From: Streptomyces antarcticus
GTDB taxonomy: Bacteria > Actinomycetota > Actinomycetes > Streptomycetales > Streptomycetaceae
Direction of reading: 5' to 3'
Assembly: GCF_026627255.1 (NCBI RefSeq)
Contig: NZ_JAPNLM010000001.1
Location: 496,001 to 560,000, forward strand
DNA length: 64,000 bases
Shown: one piece after another, positions 44,437-54,201 of the stretch
Layout of the letters: every line of letters begins with the position of its first letter
How positions within the stretch are numbered: position 1 is the stretch's first letter
Notes under the pieces: generated by a model
Told to the model about the DNA's origin: nothing
Databases searched by the model: none
What the model saw: the letters and a program-made list of their open reading frames with translations, nothing else
Position numbers and translations under genes: made by a program

Positions 44437-44941
44437 GCAGCCGCAGCATCTCCCGCGCGTCCGGTTCCTCCCCGGGGGCGATCACGTAGGACAGGGCGAG
44501 CCGTACGACCAGCTCGCACCGCCGGGCGTCCTCCCGGGGGGCCAGCGCTCCGGCGGCCCGGTCGCGCACGGCGCGCGCCAGCTCTCCCGGCCCCGGCGCC
44601 CGCCCGGCGGCGGGCAGCCGCGGGTCCCAGGCCCCGGTGAGCAGGGCCCGTACGAGGGGATGCGCGCGCGCCGCCCGTACGGTCCACTCCGCGACGGCGG
44701 CGAGCCGTTCGGCGTCCGCGGCCGGAGCGGACAGGGCCCGGTCCACCCCGTCGAGGTACCGGTCGGCCTCCCGCCGGATCAGGGCGCGGCCCAGCCCGGC
44801 CTTGCCCCCGAACTCGTTGTAGAGGGTCTGGCGGGACACTCCGGCGGCCGCGGCCACCTCGACCATCGTGACGGCGGGCCAGGGCCGGGCCGAGAGCACC
44901 GCTCCCGCCGCGTCCAGTAAGGACTCCCGGGCTGCCGGCAT
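44402..44941 (-). CDS. TetR-family transcriptional regulator
   Basis: The 179-residue protein has an N-terminal helix-turn-helix (about 5-50: LLDAAGAVLSARPWPAVTMVEVAAAAGVSRQTLYNEFGGK) and a C-terminal ligand domain rich in Ala and Arg. It is tail-to-tail with the SMR exporter gene, overlapping it by 35 bp. It may regulate the exporter, though convergent rather than divergent placement makes that uncertain. The ATG at 44941 starts the family-length protein. Confidence 0.85.
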   Translation of the reverse strand: MPAARESLLDAAGAVLSARPWPAVTMVEVAAAAGVSRQTLYNEFGGKAGLGRALIRREADRYLDGVDRALSAPAADAERLAAVAEWTVRAARAHPLVRALLTGAWDPRLPAAGRAPGPGELARAVRDRAAGALAPREDARRCELVVRLALSYVIAPGEEPDAREMLRLLSDPTRTAGDR

Positions 44942-45070
44942 GGGTCGCCTCCCCCCTCCGGGCGTCCCGACGGGCTTTCCCGCCGGACCCCCTCCGCCAG
45001 AGTTGACGGGGCGACAGATCCTGTCAAGGGCGCGTCCCGGGCGCGGAGGCGGCCGCGATACTGTTCGGCC

Positions 45071-45874
45071 ATGTCCGAGTATGACGATGACCTGCGCCTT
45101 GCCCTCGACCTCGCCGACGCGGCGGACGCCGCCACGATGGAGCGTTTCCGTGCCCTCGACCTGGTGGTCGAGACGAAGCCGGACATGACCCCGGTGAGCG
45201 AGGCCGACAAGGCCGCGGAGGAGATCATCCGGGCCGGAATCGCGGCCGCCCGCCCCGGCGACGCGATCCTGGGCGAGGAGTACGGCCTGGAGGGATCCGG
45301 TCCGCGCCGCTGGGTCGTGGACCCGATCGACGGCACGAAGAACTACGTGCGGGGGGTCCCGGTGTGGGCCACCCTGATCTCCTTGATGGCCGAGGACGCC
45401 GACGGCGTGTTCCGCCCGGTGGTCGGCGTGGTGTCCGCGCCGGCGCTGGGCCGCCGCTGGTGGGCGGCGCAGGGCGGCGGCGCGTTCGCGGGCGGCGCGC
45501 TCGGCGCGACGACGGCGATCGGCGTCTCGAAGGTGGCCGGGCTGGGTGACGCCTCGTTCGCGTACTCCTCGCTGACCGGCTGGGAGGAGCAGGGCCGCCT
45601 CCCCGGCTTCCTGGACCTGACCCGCGCCTGCTGGCGCACGCGCGGCTACGGGGACTTCTGGCCGTACATGATGGTCGCCGAGGGTTCGCTGGACCTGTGC
45701 GCCGAGCCGGAGCTGAACCTGTGGGACATGGCCGCCATCGCGGTGGTGGTCCAGGAGGCGGGCGGCCGCTTCACCAGCCTGGACGGGGCCGACGGGGTGC
45801 ACGGCGGGAACGCGGCGGCCTCGAACGGGCTGCTCCACGAGGAGATGCTGGGGCTGCTGCGCCCGCGCGCCTGA
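45071..45874 (+). CDS. hisN: Histidinol-phosphatase, inositol monophosphatase family
   Basis: This 267-residue Mg-dependent phosphatase has the IMPase motifs GEEYG (metal Glu), DPIDGTKNYVRG and LNLWDMAAIAVVVQEAGG. The actinobacterial members at this locus act as histidinol-phosphate phosphatase (HisN) in histidine synthesis. Other IMPase substrates are possible in principle. It is preceded by a 129-bp gap from the divergent TetR gene. Confidence 0.87.
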   Translation: MSEYDDDLRLALDLADAADAATMERFRALDLVVETKPDMTPVSEADKAAEEIIRAGIAAARPGDAILGEEYGLEGSGPRRWVVDPIDGTKNYVRGVPVWATLISLMAEDADGVFRPVVGVVSAPALGRRWWAAQGGGAFAGGALGATTAIGVSKVAGLGDASFAYSSLTGWEEQGRLPGFLDLTRACWRTRGYGDFWPYMMVAEGSLDLCAEPELNLWDMAAIAVVVQEAGGRFTSLDGADGVHGGNAAASNGLLHEEMLGLLRPRA

Positions 45875-46041
45875 TCCCCGCTCCGGCGCGGACGCGCGGG
45901 CACGGTGCGCGCTACGCGCCTCCTTGTCGGCCTCCCCCGTCCGTGGGAATCTGAGGATCCGCCCGCTTGTGCCTTTGTGAATGACTTCTCAATCGGCACC
46001 CACCCAAGCGGGCGGACTCACCCCAGGAGGTGGCTCTCTTC

Positions 46042-46491
46042 ATGCTCGTCCGCGACGCTATGAGCTCCGTGATCCTCACCCTCGGACCCGCGCACACCCT
46101 TCGTCAGGCGGCCTGCCTGATGTCCGCCCGGCGCGTGGGCGCGGCCGTCGTCCTCGACCCCGAGCACAGCGGGGTCGGCATCCTGACCGAGCGCGACATC
46201 CTCAACTCCATCGGCGCGGGGCACGACCCCGACCGCGAGTCCGTGGGGGCCCACACGACCAACAACGTCGTCTTCTGCACCCCGGAGGCCACCGTGCAGG
46301 AGGCCGCCGAGGCCATGGTGCACGGGGGCTTCCGGCATCTGATCGTGCTGGAGCACGGCGGCCCGGTGGGCATAGTCTCCGTGCGCGACGTGATCCGCTG
46401 CTGGGTCCCGGTCCGGCGACGCACGGCCGAACTGGCGGGCCGAACCGGCGGGCTGAACGGGCCGGCCGAACCGGCGGGCCGAACGGCCTGA
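46042..46491 (+). CDS. CBS-domain pair protein
   Basis: This 149-residue protein is a tandem of two CBS motifs (about 1-60 and 65-125; VRDAMSSVILTLGPAHTLRQAACLM and GILTERDIL), an adenosyl-ligand sensor module without an attached effector. I prefer the ATG at 46042 (MLVRDAM), 11 bp after AGGAGG, to GTG 46030. The last 25 residues (AGRTGGLNGPAEPAGRTA) come from a repetitive DNA stretch and are probably an accidental extension. A strong terminator follows. Confidence 0.87.
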   Translation: MLVRDAMSSVILTLGPAHTLRQAACLMSARRVGAAVVLDPEHSGVGILTERDILNSIGAGHDPDRESVGAHTTNNVVFCTPEATVQEAAEAMVHGGFRHLIVLEHGGPVGIVSVRDVIRCWVPVRRRTAELAGRTGGLNGPAEPAGRTA

Positions 46492-46509
46492 CCAGCCGGC
46501 GGGCCGAAC
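46434..46509. repeat. GGCGGGCCGAAC repeats at the end of the CBS gene
   Basis: Copies at 46434, 46447 (one mismatch), 46473 and 46498 cross the stop codon at 46489-46491. The array is partly coding and partly intergenic. Confidence 0.75.
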
Positions 46510-46513
46510 GGCA

Positions 46514-46548
46514 GGAGGGCCGGACCCCCGTCGGGGATCCGGCCCTCC
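46514..46548. terminator. Bidirectional terminator between CBS gene and catalase
   Basis: An 11-bp stem GGAGGGCCGGA with TCCGGCCCTCC is followed by TT on the plus strand, 23 bp from the catalase stop. Confidence 0.85.
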
Positions 46549-46571
46549 TTGTTCCGGCGAGCGGCGGGGTT

Positions 46572-48056
46572 CTAGCCGCGGAGGGCCTGGACCGCGGCGT
46601 CCAGCCGCTTGCCGAAGTCGCCGTCCGCCTGGCGGAAGTTGTTGACCGCGCGCTCGGCGATGTCGTCGCGGGAGACCTTGGCGATGAAGCCGGCCAGGTT
46701 CTCCACGAGACGGGACTTCTCGTCCTCCGAGTACAGGCGGTACAGGTTGCCCGCCTGGACGAAGTCGTTGTCCTCGCGGTGGACCGGCGCGGCGTGGTTG
46801 CCGGTGCCGCCGGTCAGCGGGACGGGCTGCCACAGCGGGCGGTCCGTCTGGTGCGGGCCGCCGAAGCTGTTGGGCTCGTAGTTCTTCGCACCCTTGTGGC
46901 GGCCGTCGTACAGGTGACCGTCGCGGGAGTTCGTCCGCGCCTCGGTGGCGTGCGGGCGGTTCACCGGCAGGTGGTCGGCGTTGACGCCGACACGGTAGCG
47001 GTGGGCGTCGCCGTAGCCGAAGAGGCGGCCCTGGAGCATCTTGTCCGGGGACGGGCCGATGCCGGGAACGAAGTGCGCCGGGGAGAAGACCGACTGCTCG
47101 ACCTCGGCGAAGACGTTCTCCGGGTTGCGGTTGAGCTCCAGCTTGCCGATCTCGACCGGCGGGTAGTCCTCGTGCGGCCACACCTTGGTGAGGTCGAACG
47201 GGTTGAAGCGGTACTCGGCGGCCTCGGCGGCCGGCATCACCTGGACCTGCACGGTCCAGCTCGGGAAGTCACCGCGCTCGATGGACTCGCGCAGGTCGCG
47301 CTGGTGCGAGTCGGGGTCCTCGCCGGCGAGCCGGTTGGCCTCGGCCTGGGTGAGGTTCTTGATGCCCTGGTCGGTCTTGAAGTGGTACTTGACCCAGAAG
47401 ACCTCGCCCGCCTCGTTGTTCCACTGGAACGTGTGCGAGCCGAAGCCGTTCATGTGGCGGTAGGACGCCGGGATGCCGCGGTCGCCGAACAGCCATGTCA
47501 CCTGGTGGGTCGACTCGGGCGACAGACCCCAGAAGTCCCAGACGTTGTCCGCCTCCTGCGAGCCCGTGTACGGGTCGCGCTTCTGGGTGTGGATGAAGTC
47601 GGGGAACTTGATGGCGTCCCTGATGAAGAACACCGGGGTGTTGTTGCCGACGAGGTCGTAGTTGCCCTCTTCGGTGTAGAACTTCAGCGCCCAGCCGCGG
47701 GGGTCGCGCACCGCGTCGGCGGAGCCGAGGTTGCCGGCGACCGTGGAGAAGCGCAGGAAGGTCTCGGTCTCCTTGCCGACCTCGGACAGGAACGCCGCCC
47801 GGGTCCACTGCGAGACATCGCGGGTCAGCGTGAAGGTGCCGTACGCGCCGGCGCCGCGGGCGTGGACCACGCGCTCCGGGATGCGCTCGCGGTTGAAGTG
47901 CGCGAGCTTCTCCAGCAGCAGCTGGTCCTGGACCAGTACGGGGCCGCCGGCGCCGGCGGTCTCGCTGTTCTGGTTGTCGGCGACCGGAGCCCCGGCCTCC
48001 GTGGTGAGCGGTCCCTGCGTCACGTGCGCCTCCTGCGTCATTCCTGAGTCCTGCAT
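46572..48056 (-). CDS. katA: Monofunctional haem catalase
   Basis: This 494-residue clade 3 type catalase has the distal His in [12 protein letters not shown], the [10 protein letters not shown] motif with the catalytic Asn region, and the haem-ligand Tyr in [14 protein letters not shown]. It dismutates H2O2 in the cytosol. The ATG at 48056 is used, though [10 protein letters not shown] from 48041 is an equally likely start. It is divergent from a Fur-family gene, with a palindrome between them, the standard layout of peroxide-responsive catalase genes (compare CatR-catA). Confidence 0.95.
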   Translation of the reverse strand: MQDSGMTQEAHVTQGPLTTEAGAPVADNQNSETAGAGGPVLVQDQLLLEKLAHFNRERIPERVVHARGAGAYGTFTLTRDVSQWTRAAFLSEVGKETETFLRFSTVAGNLGSADAVRDPRGWALKFYTEEGNYDLVGNNTPVFFIRDAIKFPDFIHTQKRDPYTGSQEADNVWDFWGLSPESTHQVTWLFGDRGIPASYRHMNGFGSHTFQWNNEAGEVFWVKYHFKTDQGIKNLTQAEANRLAGEDPDSHQRDLRESIERGDFPSWTVQVQVMPAAEAAEYRFNPFDLTKVWPHEDYPPVEIGKLELNRNPENVFAEVEQSVFSPAHFVPGIGPSPDKMLQGRLFGYGDAHRYRVGVNADHLPVNRPHATEARTNSRDGHLYDGRHKGAKNYEPNSFGGPHQTDRPLWQPVPLTGGTGNHAAPVHREDNDFVQAGNLYRLYSEDEKSRLVENLAGFIAKVSRDDIAERAVNNFRQADGDFGKRLDAAVQALRG

Positions 48057-48089
48057 GTCCCGTCCTCGGCCTGAGCCGTACTCGATCCT

Positions 48090-48103
48090 ACAATGGACAT
48101 TGT
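48090..48103. promoter_or_regulatory. Fur/PerR-type operator between katA and the Fur-family gene
   Basis: ACAATGGACATTGT has perfect 6-bp arms (ACAATG, CATTGT) and stands out as A+T-rich in this DNA. It lies 34 bp upstream of katA and about 75 bp from the regulator start, suitable to repress both. Confidence 0.65.
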
Positions 48104-48178
48104 CTAAGTCAAGCAGATATCCAAATCCATACCGGTTCGGGAGTTACACCGAGTTCCGTCGCTGTTAGGCTGGCGCTC

Positions 48179-48595
48179 ATGAGTGACCTTCTGGAACGAC
48201 TTCGCGGACGCGGCTGGCGCATGACGGCCCAGCGGCGCGTCGTGGCCGAGGTGCTCGACGGTGACCACGTTCACCTGACGGCCGACGAGGTGCACGCGCG
48301 CGCCGTGGCCAAACTGCCCGAGATCTCCCGCGCGACCGTCTACAACACCCTGGGCGAGCTCGTCACCCTCGGCGAGGTCCTGGAGGTCTCCACGGACCGC
48401 CGCGCCAAGCGGTACGACCCCAACGCCCACCGGCCGCACCAACACCTGGTCTGCGCCCGGTGCGGTGCGATCCGCGACGTCCACCCGGCGGGCGACCCGC
48501 TGGCCGACCTGCCGGACACGGAGCGCTTCGGCTTCACGGTGTCGGCGGTCGAGGTGACGTACCGCGGGGTCTGCCCGAACTGCGCGGGCGCCTGA
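48179..48595 (+). CDS. Fur-family repressor (PerR/CatR-like)
   Basis: This 138-residue protein has a winged helix (about 10-80, ISRATVYNTLGELV recognition helix), the HRPHQHLVC metal segment, and two CxxC zinc sites (C92-C95 and C132-C135). Divergence from a catalase gene indicates peroxide sensing through iron-catalysed His oxidation, as in PerR and Streptomyces CatR. Iron-responsive FurA-type function is an alternative. A strong terminator follows. Confidence 0.9.
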   Translation: MSDLLERLRGRGWRMTAQRRVVAEVLDGDHVHLTADEVHARAVAKLPEISRATVYNTLGELVTLGEVLEVSTDRRAKRYDPNAHRPHQHLVCARCGAIRDVHPAGDPLADLPDTERFGFTVSAVEVTYRGVCPNCAGA

Positions 48596-48610
48596 CCGCG
48601 AGCCGTATGC

Positions 48611-48648
48611 AAAGAGGGGCCCGGAGCACACGCTCCGGGCCCCTCTTT
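48611..48648 (+). terminator. Terminator of the Fur-family gene
   Basis: A 17-bp stem AAAGAGGGGCCCGGAGC with its complement and a 4-nt loop ends in CTCTTTCC. Confidence 0.9.
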
Positions 48649-48690
48649 CCGTACGGCCGCCCCCACCCGGGTGTGCGGCCGGAAACGACT

Positions 48691-48721
48691 CGAGGCCCGG
48701 ATCCATGGGATCCGGGCCTCG
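48691..48721 (-). terminator. Terminator of initiator tRNA copy 1
   Basis: A 14-bp perfect stem CGAGGCCCGGATCC with a 3-nt loop lies 10 nt beyond the tRNA 3' end on the minus strand. Confidence 0.8.
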
Positions 48722-48730
48722 GGCCTTCAG

Positions 48731-48804
48731 TAGCGGGGACAGGATTTGAACCTGCGACCTCTGGGTTATGAGCCCAGCGAGCTACCGAGCTGCTCCACCC
48801 CGCG
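48731..48804 (-). tRNA. Initiator tRNA-fMet (CAT), copy 1
   Basis: A 74-nt cloverleaf on the minus strand: acceptor CGCGGGG/CCCCGCT, D-arm GAGCAGCTCGGTAGCTC, anticodon arm CTGGG-CTCATAA-CCCAG and T-arm with GGTTCAAATCC. The CAT anticodon, the three G-C pairs closing the anticodon stem and the unpaired 1-72 position (C with T) identify the initiator. CCA is not encoded. An identical copy lies at 51031-51104. Confidence 0.95.
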
Positions 48805-48914
48805 TCGGTAAACCTGACTGTACGGGGACGCGGACCGCAGATGCAAATCCATTGGCGGGCCGGGCCCCTGCGCCCGCCGCGCACCGGGCGGGAGCGGGCC
48901 AAAACTGCCGCGGC

Positions 48915-50771
48915 TCAGGCCGACAGCTCCTCGGCCAGCGCCTCCCGCAAGCGGCGCGCCCGCTCCGAGACCTCCGCCGGGCCCAGCTCCATGGCGCGTA
49001 CGCACCACTTCTGGCCCTCCGCGAGATCCCCGTGCCGGGCCGCCAGCAGGCCCAGCCGCAGCGCGGCGCGGCCGTGCCCGGCGACCGCCGCGCGGGTCCA
49101 CCACAGGGCCGCCTCGGGCTCGCTGCCCTCGCGGGCCAGCAGCAGCCCGAGGTTGAACGCCCCGTTGCGGGAGCCGGCCTCGGCCGCCTCCCGGTACCAG
49201 CGCGCGGCGACCGCCAGGTCACCGCGGGCGGCGGCGAGCATGCCGACCCGCACCTGCGCCCGGCGGTGCCCCAGCTCGGCGGCCCGCTCGTACCACTCCT
49301 CGCTCTCGGTCCGCTCCGCGCCGCCCGCCGACTCGCCCAGCGCCACCGGCTCCGGCGGCGGGGCCAGCGACTCCAGCAGCGAGGCCAGCCGGAAGGCCGC
49401 CTCCGCGCTCCCGCCGCCCGCCGCGCACCGCAGGTGCCGCTCGGCGGCCCGCTCCTCGCCGTCGCGGACCAGCGCGATCCCGACCTGGAGCGCGGCGTCG
49501 GTGTGCCCCGCCGACGCGGCCCGCTCGTACCACTTCAGGGCCGTACGGTCCTCGTCCCGGCTGGCGAACAGGATGCCGAGGTTGAACGCGGCGTCCACGC
49601 TGCCCGCCTCGGCCGCCTTGGAGAACCACGGCTCGGCGCCCTCCGCGTCGCCGCCCTGCAGCAGCAGGATGGCCAGCGCGTTGGCCGCCTCGCGGTGCCC
49701 CGCGTACGCGGCCCGCCGGTACCACTGCTCGGCCTGCGCGGTCCGGTCCTGCGCGACGCACAGCAAAGCGAGGTTGTACGCCCCGTTCTGGTCGCCCGCG
49801 TCCATCGCGGACCGGTACCAGCGCTCCGCGGTCTGGGTCTCCCCGCGCGCGGCGTGCAGCGCGCCCAGCGCGTTCGCCGCGTTGCCGTCGCCGTCCCGCG
49901 CGGCCCGGTTCCACCACGCGGCCGCGCTCTCCTCGTCGCCGGCGTCGCGCAGCAGGAAGCCGAGGGCGCACGCGGCCCGCGCCTCCCCCTGCTTGGCGGA
50001 GGTGAGGTACCAGCGCCCGGCCTCCTTGAGCTCCCCGCGCGCCTCCAGCAGCGCGCCCAGGTGGAGCGCGGCCCGGCGGTGCCCGCGCGCGGCGGCCTGC
50101 CGGTACCACTGCTCGGCCTCGATGGGGTCGCCCTTGCGCAGGTGGCGTGCCAGCCGGTACGCGGCCTCGCGGTGCCCCTGCTCCGCGGCGGCCCGGAACC
50201 ACCGCTCGACGCCCTTGTCCCCGCGGTGCTCCAGCAGGTCGGCCAGCCCGTACGCCCCCAGGGCGTGGCCGGACTCCGCCGCCTGGCGCATCCAGTACTC
50301 GGCGGCGGGCTCGTCCCCGCGCTCGCGGAAGTGGCGGCCCAGGGCGTGCGCGGCCGGAGCGGATCCGGCCACGGCGGCGACCCGCCACCAGCCGGCGGCC
50401 TCCTCCGGGTAGCCCCGCTGGTGAAGGAGCACGCCGAGGTTGTTGGCGGCGGCCCGGTCGCCTTCACCGGTCGCCCCGCGCAGGTAGGGCTCGGCCCCGT
50501 CCAGGTCGCCGCGGCGCAGCAGGAGGGCGCCGAGCACGCTCATGGCCCCGGGGTCGCCCTTGTCGGCGGCCACCCGGTGCCGGGCTTCGAGCTCGGCGTC
50601 GCTCGCCGCGTCGGTCTCGGCGAACATGTCCTCCGCGAAATCCGCATCGGTCAGTACGGTCTGCGCGTTGACAGCGGGAACCGTCTCGCCGGCTCCCGTA
50701 TCCGGCTCGGCCTCCGCCCTCACAAACCGCCCTGTCTCCAGCAGAGTTGACCTGTCCCCCATAAATCCCAT
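48915..50771 (-). CDS. Sel1/TPR-like repeat protein
   Basis: The 618-residue protein consists of at least 14 Sel1-like repeats of about 36 residues (pattern AAxxGHxxAAxxLGxLLxxRGDxxxAExWYRxAA) from residue 60 to the end. An acidic N-terminal leader without a signal peptide precedes them. Such solenoids are protein-interaction scaffolds. The ATG at 50771 is used; ATG 50762 is almost equally likely. It is flanked by the two identical initiator tRNA genes on the same strand. Confidence 0.88.
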   Translation of the reverse strand: MGFMGDRSTLLETGRFVRAEAEPDTGAGETVPAVNAQTVLTDADFAEDMFAETDAASDAELEARHRVAADKGDPGAMSVLGALLLRRGDLDGAEPYLRGATGEGDRAAANNLGVLLHQRGYPEEAAGWWRVAAVAGSAPAAHALGRHFRERGDEPAAEYWMRQAAESGHALGAYGLADLLEHRGDKGVERWFRAAAEQGHREAAYRLARHLRKGDPIEAEQWYRQAAARGHRRAALHLGALLEARGELKEAGRWYLTSAKQGEARAACALGFLLRDAGDEESAAAWWNRAARDGDGNAANALGALHAARGETQTAERWYRSAMDAGDQNGAYNLALLCVAQDRTAQAEQWYRRAAYAGHREAANALAILLLQGGDAEGAEPWFSKAAEAGSVDAAFNLGILFASRDEDRTALKWYERAASAGHTDAALQVGIALVRDGEERAAERHLRCAAGGGSAEAAFRLASLLESLAPPPEPVALGESAGGAERTESEEWYERAAELGHRRAQVRVGMLAAARGDLAVAARWYREAAEAGSRNGAFNLGLLLAREGSEPEAALWWTRAAVAGHGRAALRLGLLAARHGDLAEGQKWCVRAMELGPAEVSERARRLREALAEELSA

Positions 50772-50916
50772 CGTCGCATCACCTGCTACCCGCGTACACC
50801 TGGTATGTCGCAGCCAGTGAGGTCACTACAGCGTTTTGTCGACATGCCCACAGATAGCCAAGTCAAACACGCTCCACCCCCAACTCACCCGTCTCAGCGA
50901 CCCGCGTGTCCGACCC

Positions 50917-50960
50917 GGACCACCCCCACGGACCACGAACCGGACCACATCCGGGACCAC
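50917..50960. repeat. Four GGACCAC heptamers spaced 12-13 bp
   Basis: Copies at 50917, 50930, 50942 and 50954 lie in the 217-bp non-coding gap between the Sel1 gene start and the tRNA terminator. The same heptamer occurs in the 15-bp repeat after dasR. Confidence 0.5.
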
Positions 50961-50988
50961 GTCCCGAACCGCGGGCGGCCCCGGACGC

Positions 50989-51025
50989 GACGAAGGCCCG
51001 GATCCCATGGATCCGGGCCTTCGTC
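50989..51025 (-). terminator. Terminator of initiator tRNA copy 2
   Basis: A 17-bp perfect stem GACGAAGGCCCGGATCC with a CAT loop is closely related to the terminator of copy 1. Confidence 0.85.
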
Positions 51026-51030
51026 TTCAG

Positions 51031-51104
51031 TAGCGGGGACAGGATTTGAACCTGCGACCTCTGGGTTATGAGCCCAGCGAGCTACCGAGCTGCTCCACCC
51101 CGCG
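51031..51104 (-). tRNA. Initiator tRNA-fMet (CAT), copy 2
   Basis: It is identical over the whole 74 nt to the gene at 48731-48804; identity continues 5 nt on the 3' side and 6 nt on the 5' side. The same initiator marks apply. Confidence 0.95.
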
Positions 51105-51191
51105 TCGGTAGACAAACAGTACCACGGGCGCGGGACGGTCCCGTACCGACGGTCCGGCCGCGCGGGGGCGCCGCGCGGCCGGACCGTACGG

Positions 51192-54074
51192 TCAGCCGCT
51201 CGGCTGCGGCGCAGGCACCTTGGCCTCCGCCTCGATCGCCCGCTTCAGCGCCGCCTTGATGTCGTCCTGCGCCTTGCCGAACGCCGTCCAGTCGCCGGCC
51301 TGCCTGGCCTTCTCGGCGTCCTCGATGGCCTTCTGCGCGTCACCGAGGGCCGCCTTGACCGTCGGATCCTGGATGACCGGCGGGGTGACGGTGCCCTCGC
51401 CCGGGGGCTGGTTCGGCGGAACCGGAACCGTCGGGGCCTCGGCCCCGAAGACCACGTTCAGCGCCTTCTCCAGCGTGTCCTCGAAGGCGGTCTGGCCGCC
51501 GTAGGTCACGAGCACCTTGCGCAGCAGCGGGTACTTCAGCCCGGAGCTGCGCACGTAGACCGGCTCGACGTAGAGCATGCCGCCGTCGAGCGGGACGGTG
51601 AGCAGGTTGCCGTACTCGACCTCGGAGTCGCCGCCCCGCAGGAGGCGGATGGACTCGGCGATCTTCGGTTCGGACTGGAACTTGCTCTGGACCTGCTTGG
51701 GGCCGTCGACCGGCTTGCTGGTCGGCAGCTTCAGCAGGCTGATCTTGCCGTAGTCCGGGGTGCCCGGATCGGCGTTGACCGCCATGAAGGCGCTCAGGTT
51801 GTCCCGCTCGTTCGGCGTGAACGTCGTCGTGAGCGAGAAGACCTGGTCCTTCTCCGTCTGGCCCGGCATCTTCATCGACAGGTAGTACGGCGGGACCGCC
51901 GTGCCGGCCTTGGTGGTCGGGTCGTCGGGGACGGCCCAGGCCTCACTGCCGCTGAGGAAGGTCTGCGGGTCGGTGACGTGGTAGCGGGTCAGCAGCTCGC
52001 GCTGGACCTTGAAGAGGTCCTGCGGGTAGCGCAGGTGGTCCATGAGCGGCTTGGAGATGTCGCTCTTGGGCTTCACCGTGCCCGGGAACGCCTTCATCCA
52101 GGTCTTCAGGACCGGGTCCTCGGTGTCCCACTGGTACAGGTCGACCGTGCCGTCGTACGCGTCGACCGTGGCCTTCACCGAGTTGCGGATGTAGTTGACC
52201 TGGTTCTCCTGGGCCACCACCGCGCGCTGGCTGTTGGTCAGCGAGTCCGCGGTGCTCTGGCCCAGCGTGGTGCGCGAGGCGTAGGGGTAGCCGTTGGTCG
52301 TCGTGTACGCGTCGACGATCCACTTGACCTTGCCGCCGACGACCGCCGGGTACGGGGCTCCGTCGATGGTCAGCCACGGAGCGACGGCCTCGACTCGCTC
52401 CTTGGGCGTGCGGTTGTACAGGATGCGCGAGCCGTCGCCGATGGCCCCGGAGTAGAGGATCTGCGGCTCGCTGAAGGTGAGCGCGTACGCCGCCCGGTTG
52501 AGCGGGTTCTCCAGGCTGACGCCGGACTTGCCGGTGTAGCTGGTCTCCTTCTCCCCCTGATCGTCCGAGTAGTCGAGCTCCTTCTGCGGCCCGCCGACGA
52601 TCGAGTACTGCTTCGTCTGCTCGCCGTAGTAGATGCGCTGCTCGAAGTCCGTGCCGAACATGCCCTTGGAGGGCAGGTCGGACTGGGTGAAGTCCGGAGC
52701 ACCCTGTTCACCGACGGTGGTGCCCTTGGCCGCGACCACGCCGTAGCCGTGCGTGTACTTGAAGTGGTCGTTGATCCAGTTGTTCTTCGGGATGCCCCCG
52801 ATGTTCAGCTCGCGCAGGCCGATCACCGTGTCCTGGCCGCTGTACCGGTCCACGGCGAGCGTGGACGGGAAGGCGTAGTAGCCCTTGACCTGCTGGAGCT
52901 GCTGGAACGCCGGCGAGACGATGTTCGGGTCGAGCAGGCGCACGCTGGCGGTCGTGTCGGCCGCCTGGCGCAGCTTGGCCTTGTCCGTCCCCGCGGCCGG
53001 GACGCCGGGGTAGTCCTTCACCTCGGAGTCGGCGACGCCGTAGGCGTCGCGCGTGGCCTTGATGTTCTTCTGGACGTACGGGGATTCCTTGGCCTGCTCG
53101 TTCGGCTGGACCTGGAACTTCTGCACGATCGCCGGGTAGAGGCCGCCGATCAGGATCGCCGACAGCACCATCAGGCCGAAGCCGATGACCGGGAGCTGCC
53201 AGGTGCGGCGCCACAGCGTCGCGAAGAACAGCACGGCGCAGATCGCGGCGATGGCGACGAGGATCGTCTTGGCCGGCAGGTAGGCGTTGGCGTCGACGTA
53301 CCGCAGGCCGGTCCAGTTGTCCGCGGCCTTGAAGTCGCTGGACTTCACCGCGAGGCCGTACCGGTCGAGCCAGTACGCGACCGCCTTGAGGGTCACGAAG
53401 AGGCCGAGCAGCACCGACAGGTGCCCGGTCGCCGCGGCGGTGGCCCGGGCGCCCGGGCTGGTCACGCGCAGTCCGCCGTACAGGTAGTGCACGACGGCAG
53501 CGGCGATCACCGACAGCACGACTGCGGCGAAGCCGAAGCCGAGCATGAAGCGGTACCAGGGCAGGTCGAAGGTGTAGAACGACACGTCCAGGTTGAACTG
53601 GGGGTCCTTCTGTCCGAAGGCCACCCCGTTCACAAACATCAGCCAGGTCTTCCACTGGCCGGCCGCCGACGCGCCCGCGATGAGGCCGACGAGCACCGCG
53701 ATGCCCAGCAGCAGCCACTTCTTGAACGGGGCGATGCTCATCCGGTAGCGGTCGAGGCTCTGCTGCTCCATCGACATCGCGCTGAGCGGCGGCCGCAGCC
53801 GGTGGGCCAGCCAGATGTTGAATCCGACGGCACCCGACATCAGCAGACCGAAGACGGCGAAGAGCCCGATCTTGGTCCACAGCGTGGTGGTGAAGACGCT
53901 GGAGTACTTCACGGAGCGGAACCAGAGCCAGTCCGTCCAGAAGCCCGCGAACATGATGAAAAGCATGGCCAGGACGGCCAGTACGCCCAGGGTCATGAGG
54001 AGAGTGCGGGCTCGCCGGGACGGGCGGCCGACTCTCATCCGTGGCCCCGAAGGGCCTCCGCCGCGGTCCGGCAT
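51192..54074 (-). CDS. UPF0182-family large membrane protein
   Basis: This 960-residue protein has seven membrane segments in the first about 330 residues ([17 protein letters not shown] is the family signature) and then a large extracytoplasmic domain. The acidic/Ala tail is rich in [19 protein letters not shown] coiled coil. UPF0182 is conserved in actinobacteria with no established function. I prefer the ATG at 54074 (MPDRGGGPS) over 54095. It is divergent from the PPA1309 gene. Confidence 0.9.
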   Translation of the reverse strand: MPDRGGGPSGPRMRVGRPSRRARTLLMTLGVLAVLAMLFIMFAGFWTDWLWFRSVKYSSVFTTTLWTKIGLFAVFGLLMSGAVGFNIWLAHRLRPPLSAMSMEQQSLDRYRMSIAPFKKWLLLGIAVLVGLIAGASAAGQWKTWLMFVNGVAFGQKDPQFNLDVSFYTFDLPWYRFMLGFGFAAVVLSVIAAAVVHYLYGGLRVTSPGARATAAATGHLSVLLGLFVTLKAVAYWLDRYGLAVKSSDFKAADNWTGLRYVDANAYLPAKTILVAIAAICAVLFFATLWRRTWQLPVIGFGLMVLSAILIGGLYPAIVQKFQVQPNEQAKESPYVQKNIKATRDAYGVADSEVKDYPGVPAAGTDKAKLRQAADTTASVRLLDPNIVSPAFQQLQQVKGYYAFPSTLAVDRYSGQDTVIGLRELNIGGIPKNNWINDHFKYTHGYGVVAAKGTTVGEQGAPDFTQSDLPSKGMFGTDFEQRIYYGEQTKQYSIVGGPQKELDYSDDQGEKETSYTGKSGVSLENPLNRAAYALTFSEPQILYSGAIGDGSRILYNRTPKERVEAVAPWLTIDGAPYPAVVGGKVKWIVDAYTTTNGYPYASRTTLGQSTADSLTNSQRAVVAQENQVNYIRNSVKATVDAYDGTVDLYQWDTEDPVLKTWMKAFPGTVKPKSDISKPLMDHLRYPQDLFKVQRELLTRYHVTDPQTFLSGSEAWAVPDDPTTKAGTAVPPYYLSMKMPGQTEKDQVFSLTTTFTPNERDNLSAFMAVNADPGTPDYGKISLLKLPTSKPVDGPKQVQSKFQSEPKIAESIRLLRGGDSEVEYGNLLTVPLDGGMLYVEPVYVRSSGLKYPLLRKVLVTYGGQTAFEDTLEKALNVVFGAEAPTVPVPPNQPPGEGTVTPPVIQDPTVKAALGDAQKAIEDAEKARQAGDWTAFGKAQDDIKAALKRAIEAEAKVPAPQPSG

Positions 54075-54201
54075 CTGGAAAGCCAAGGTGCGCACCTCGA
54101 AAGTCGCTGTCTGGTAATGAACGGGCCCCGATCGTAGAGCCCACTCATTGAACTTACTGAGGCTTTAGTCAGTTCCCGGTATCCGGTGGAAAGGAGGCAG
54201 G

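Noticed and set aside
45946..45971. GGAAT-N18-GTG upstream of the CBS gene as a SigR promoter
   Set aside because: The spacing fits, but the -10 element is GTG rather than GTT; one good half alone is not enough.
50917..50960. GGACCAC heptamers as a CRISPR array
   Set aside because: The repeats are 7 bp with 5-6-bp spacers, and there are no cas genes; this is simple-sequence repetition.
48726..51110. tRNA-flanked genomic island with attachment sites
   Set aside because: There is no integrase or mobile gene, composition is the same as the flanks, and both tRNA genes are complete; local duplication is simpler.
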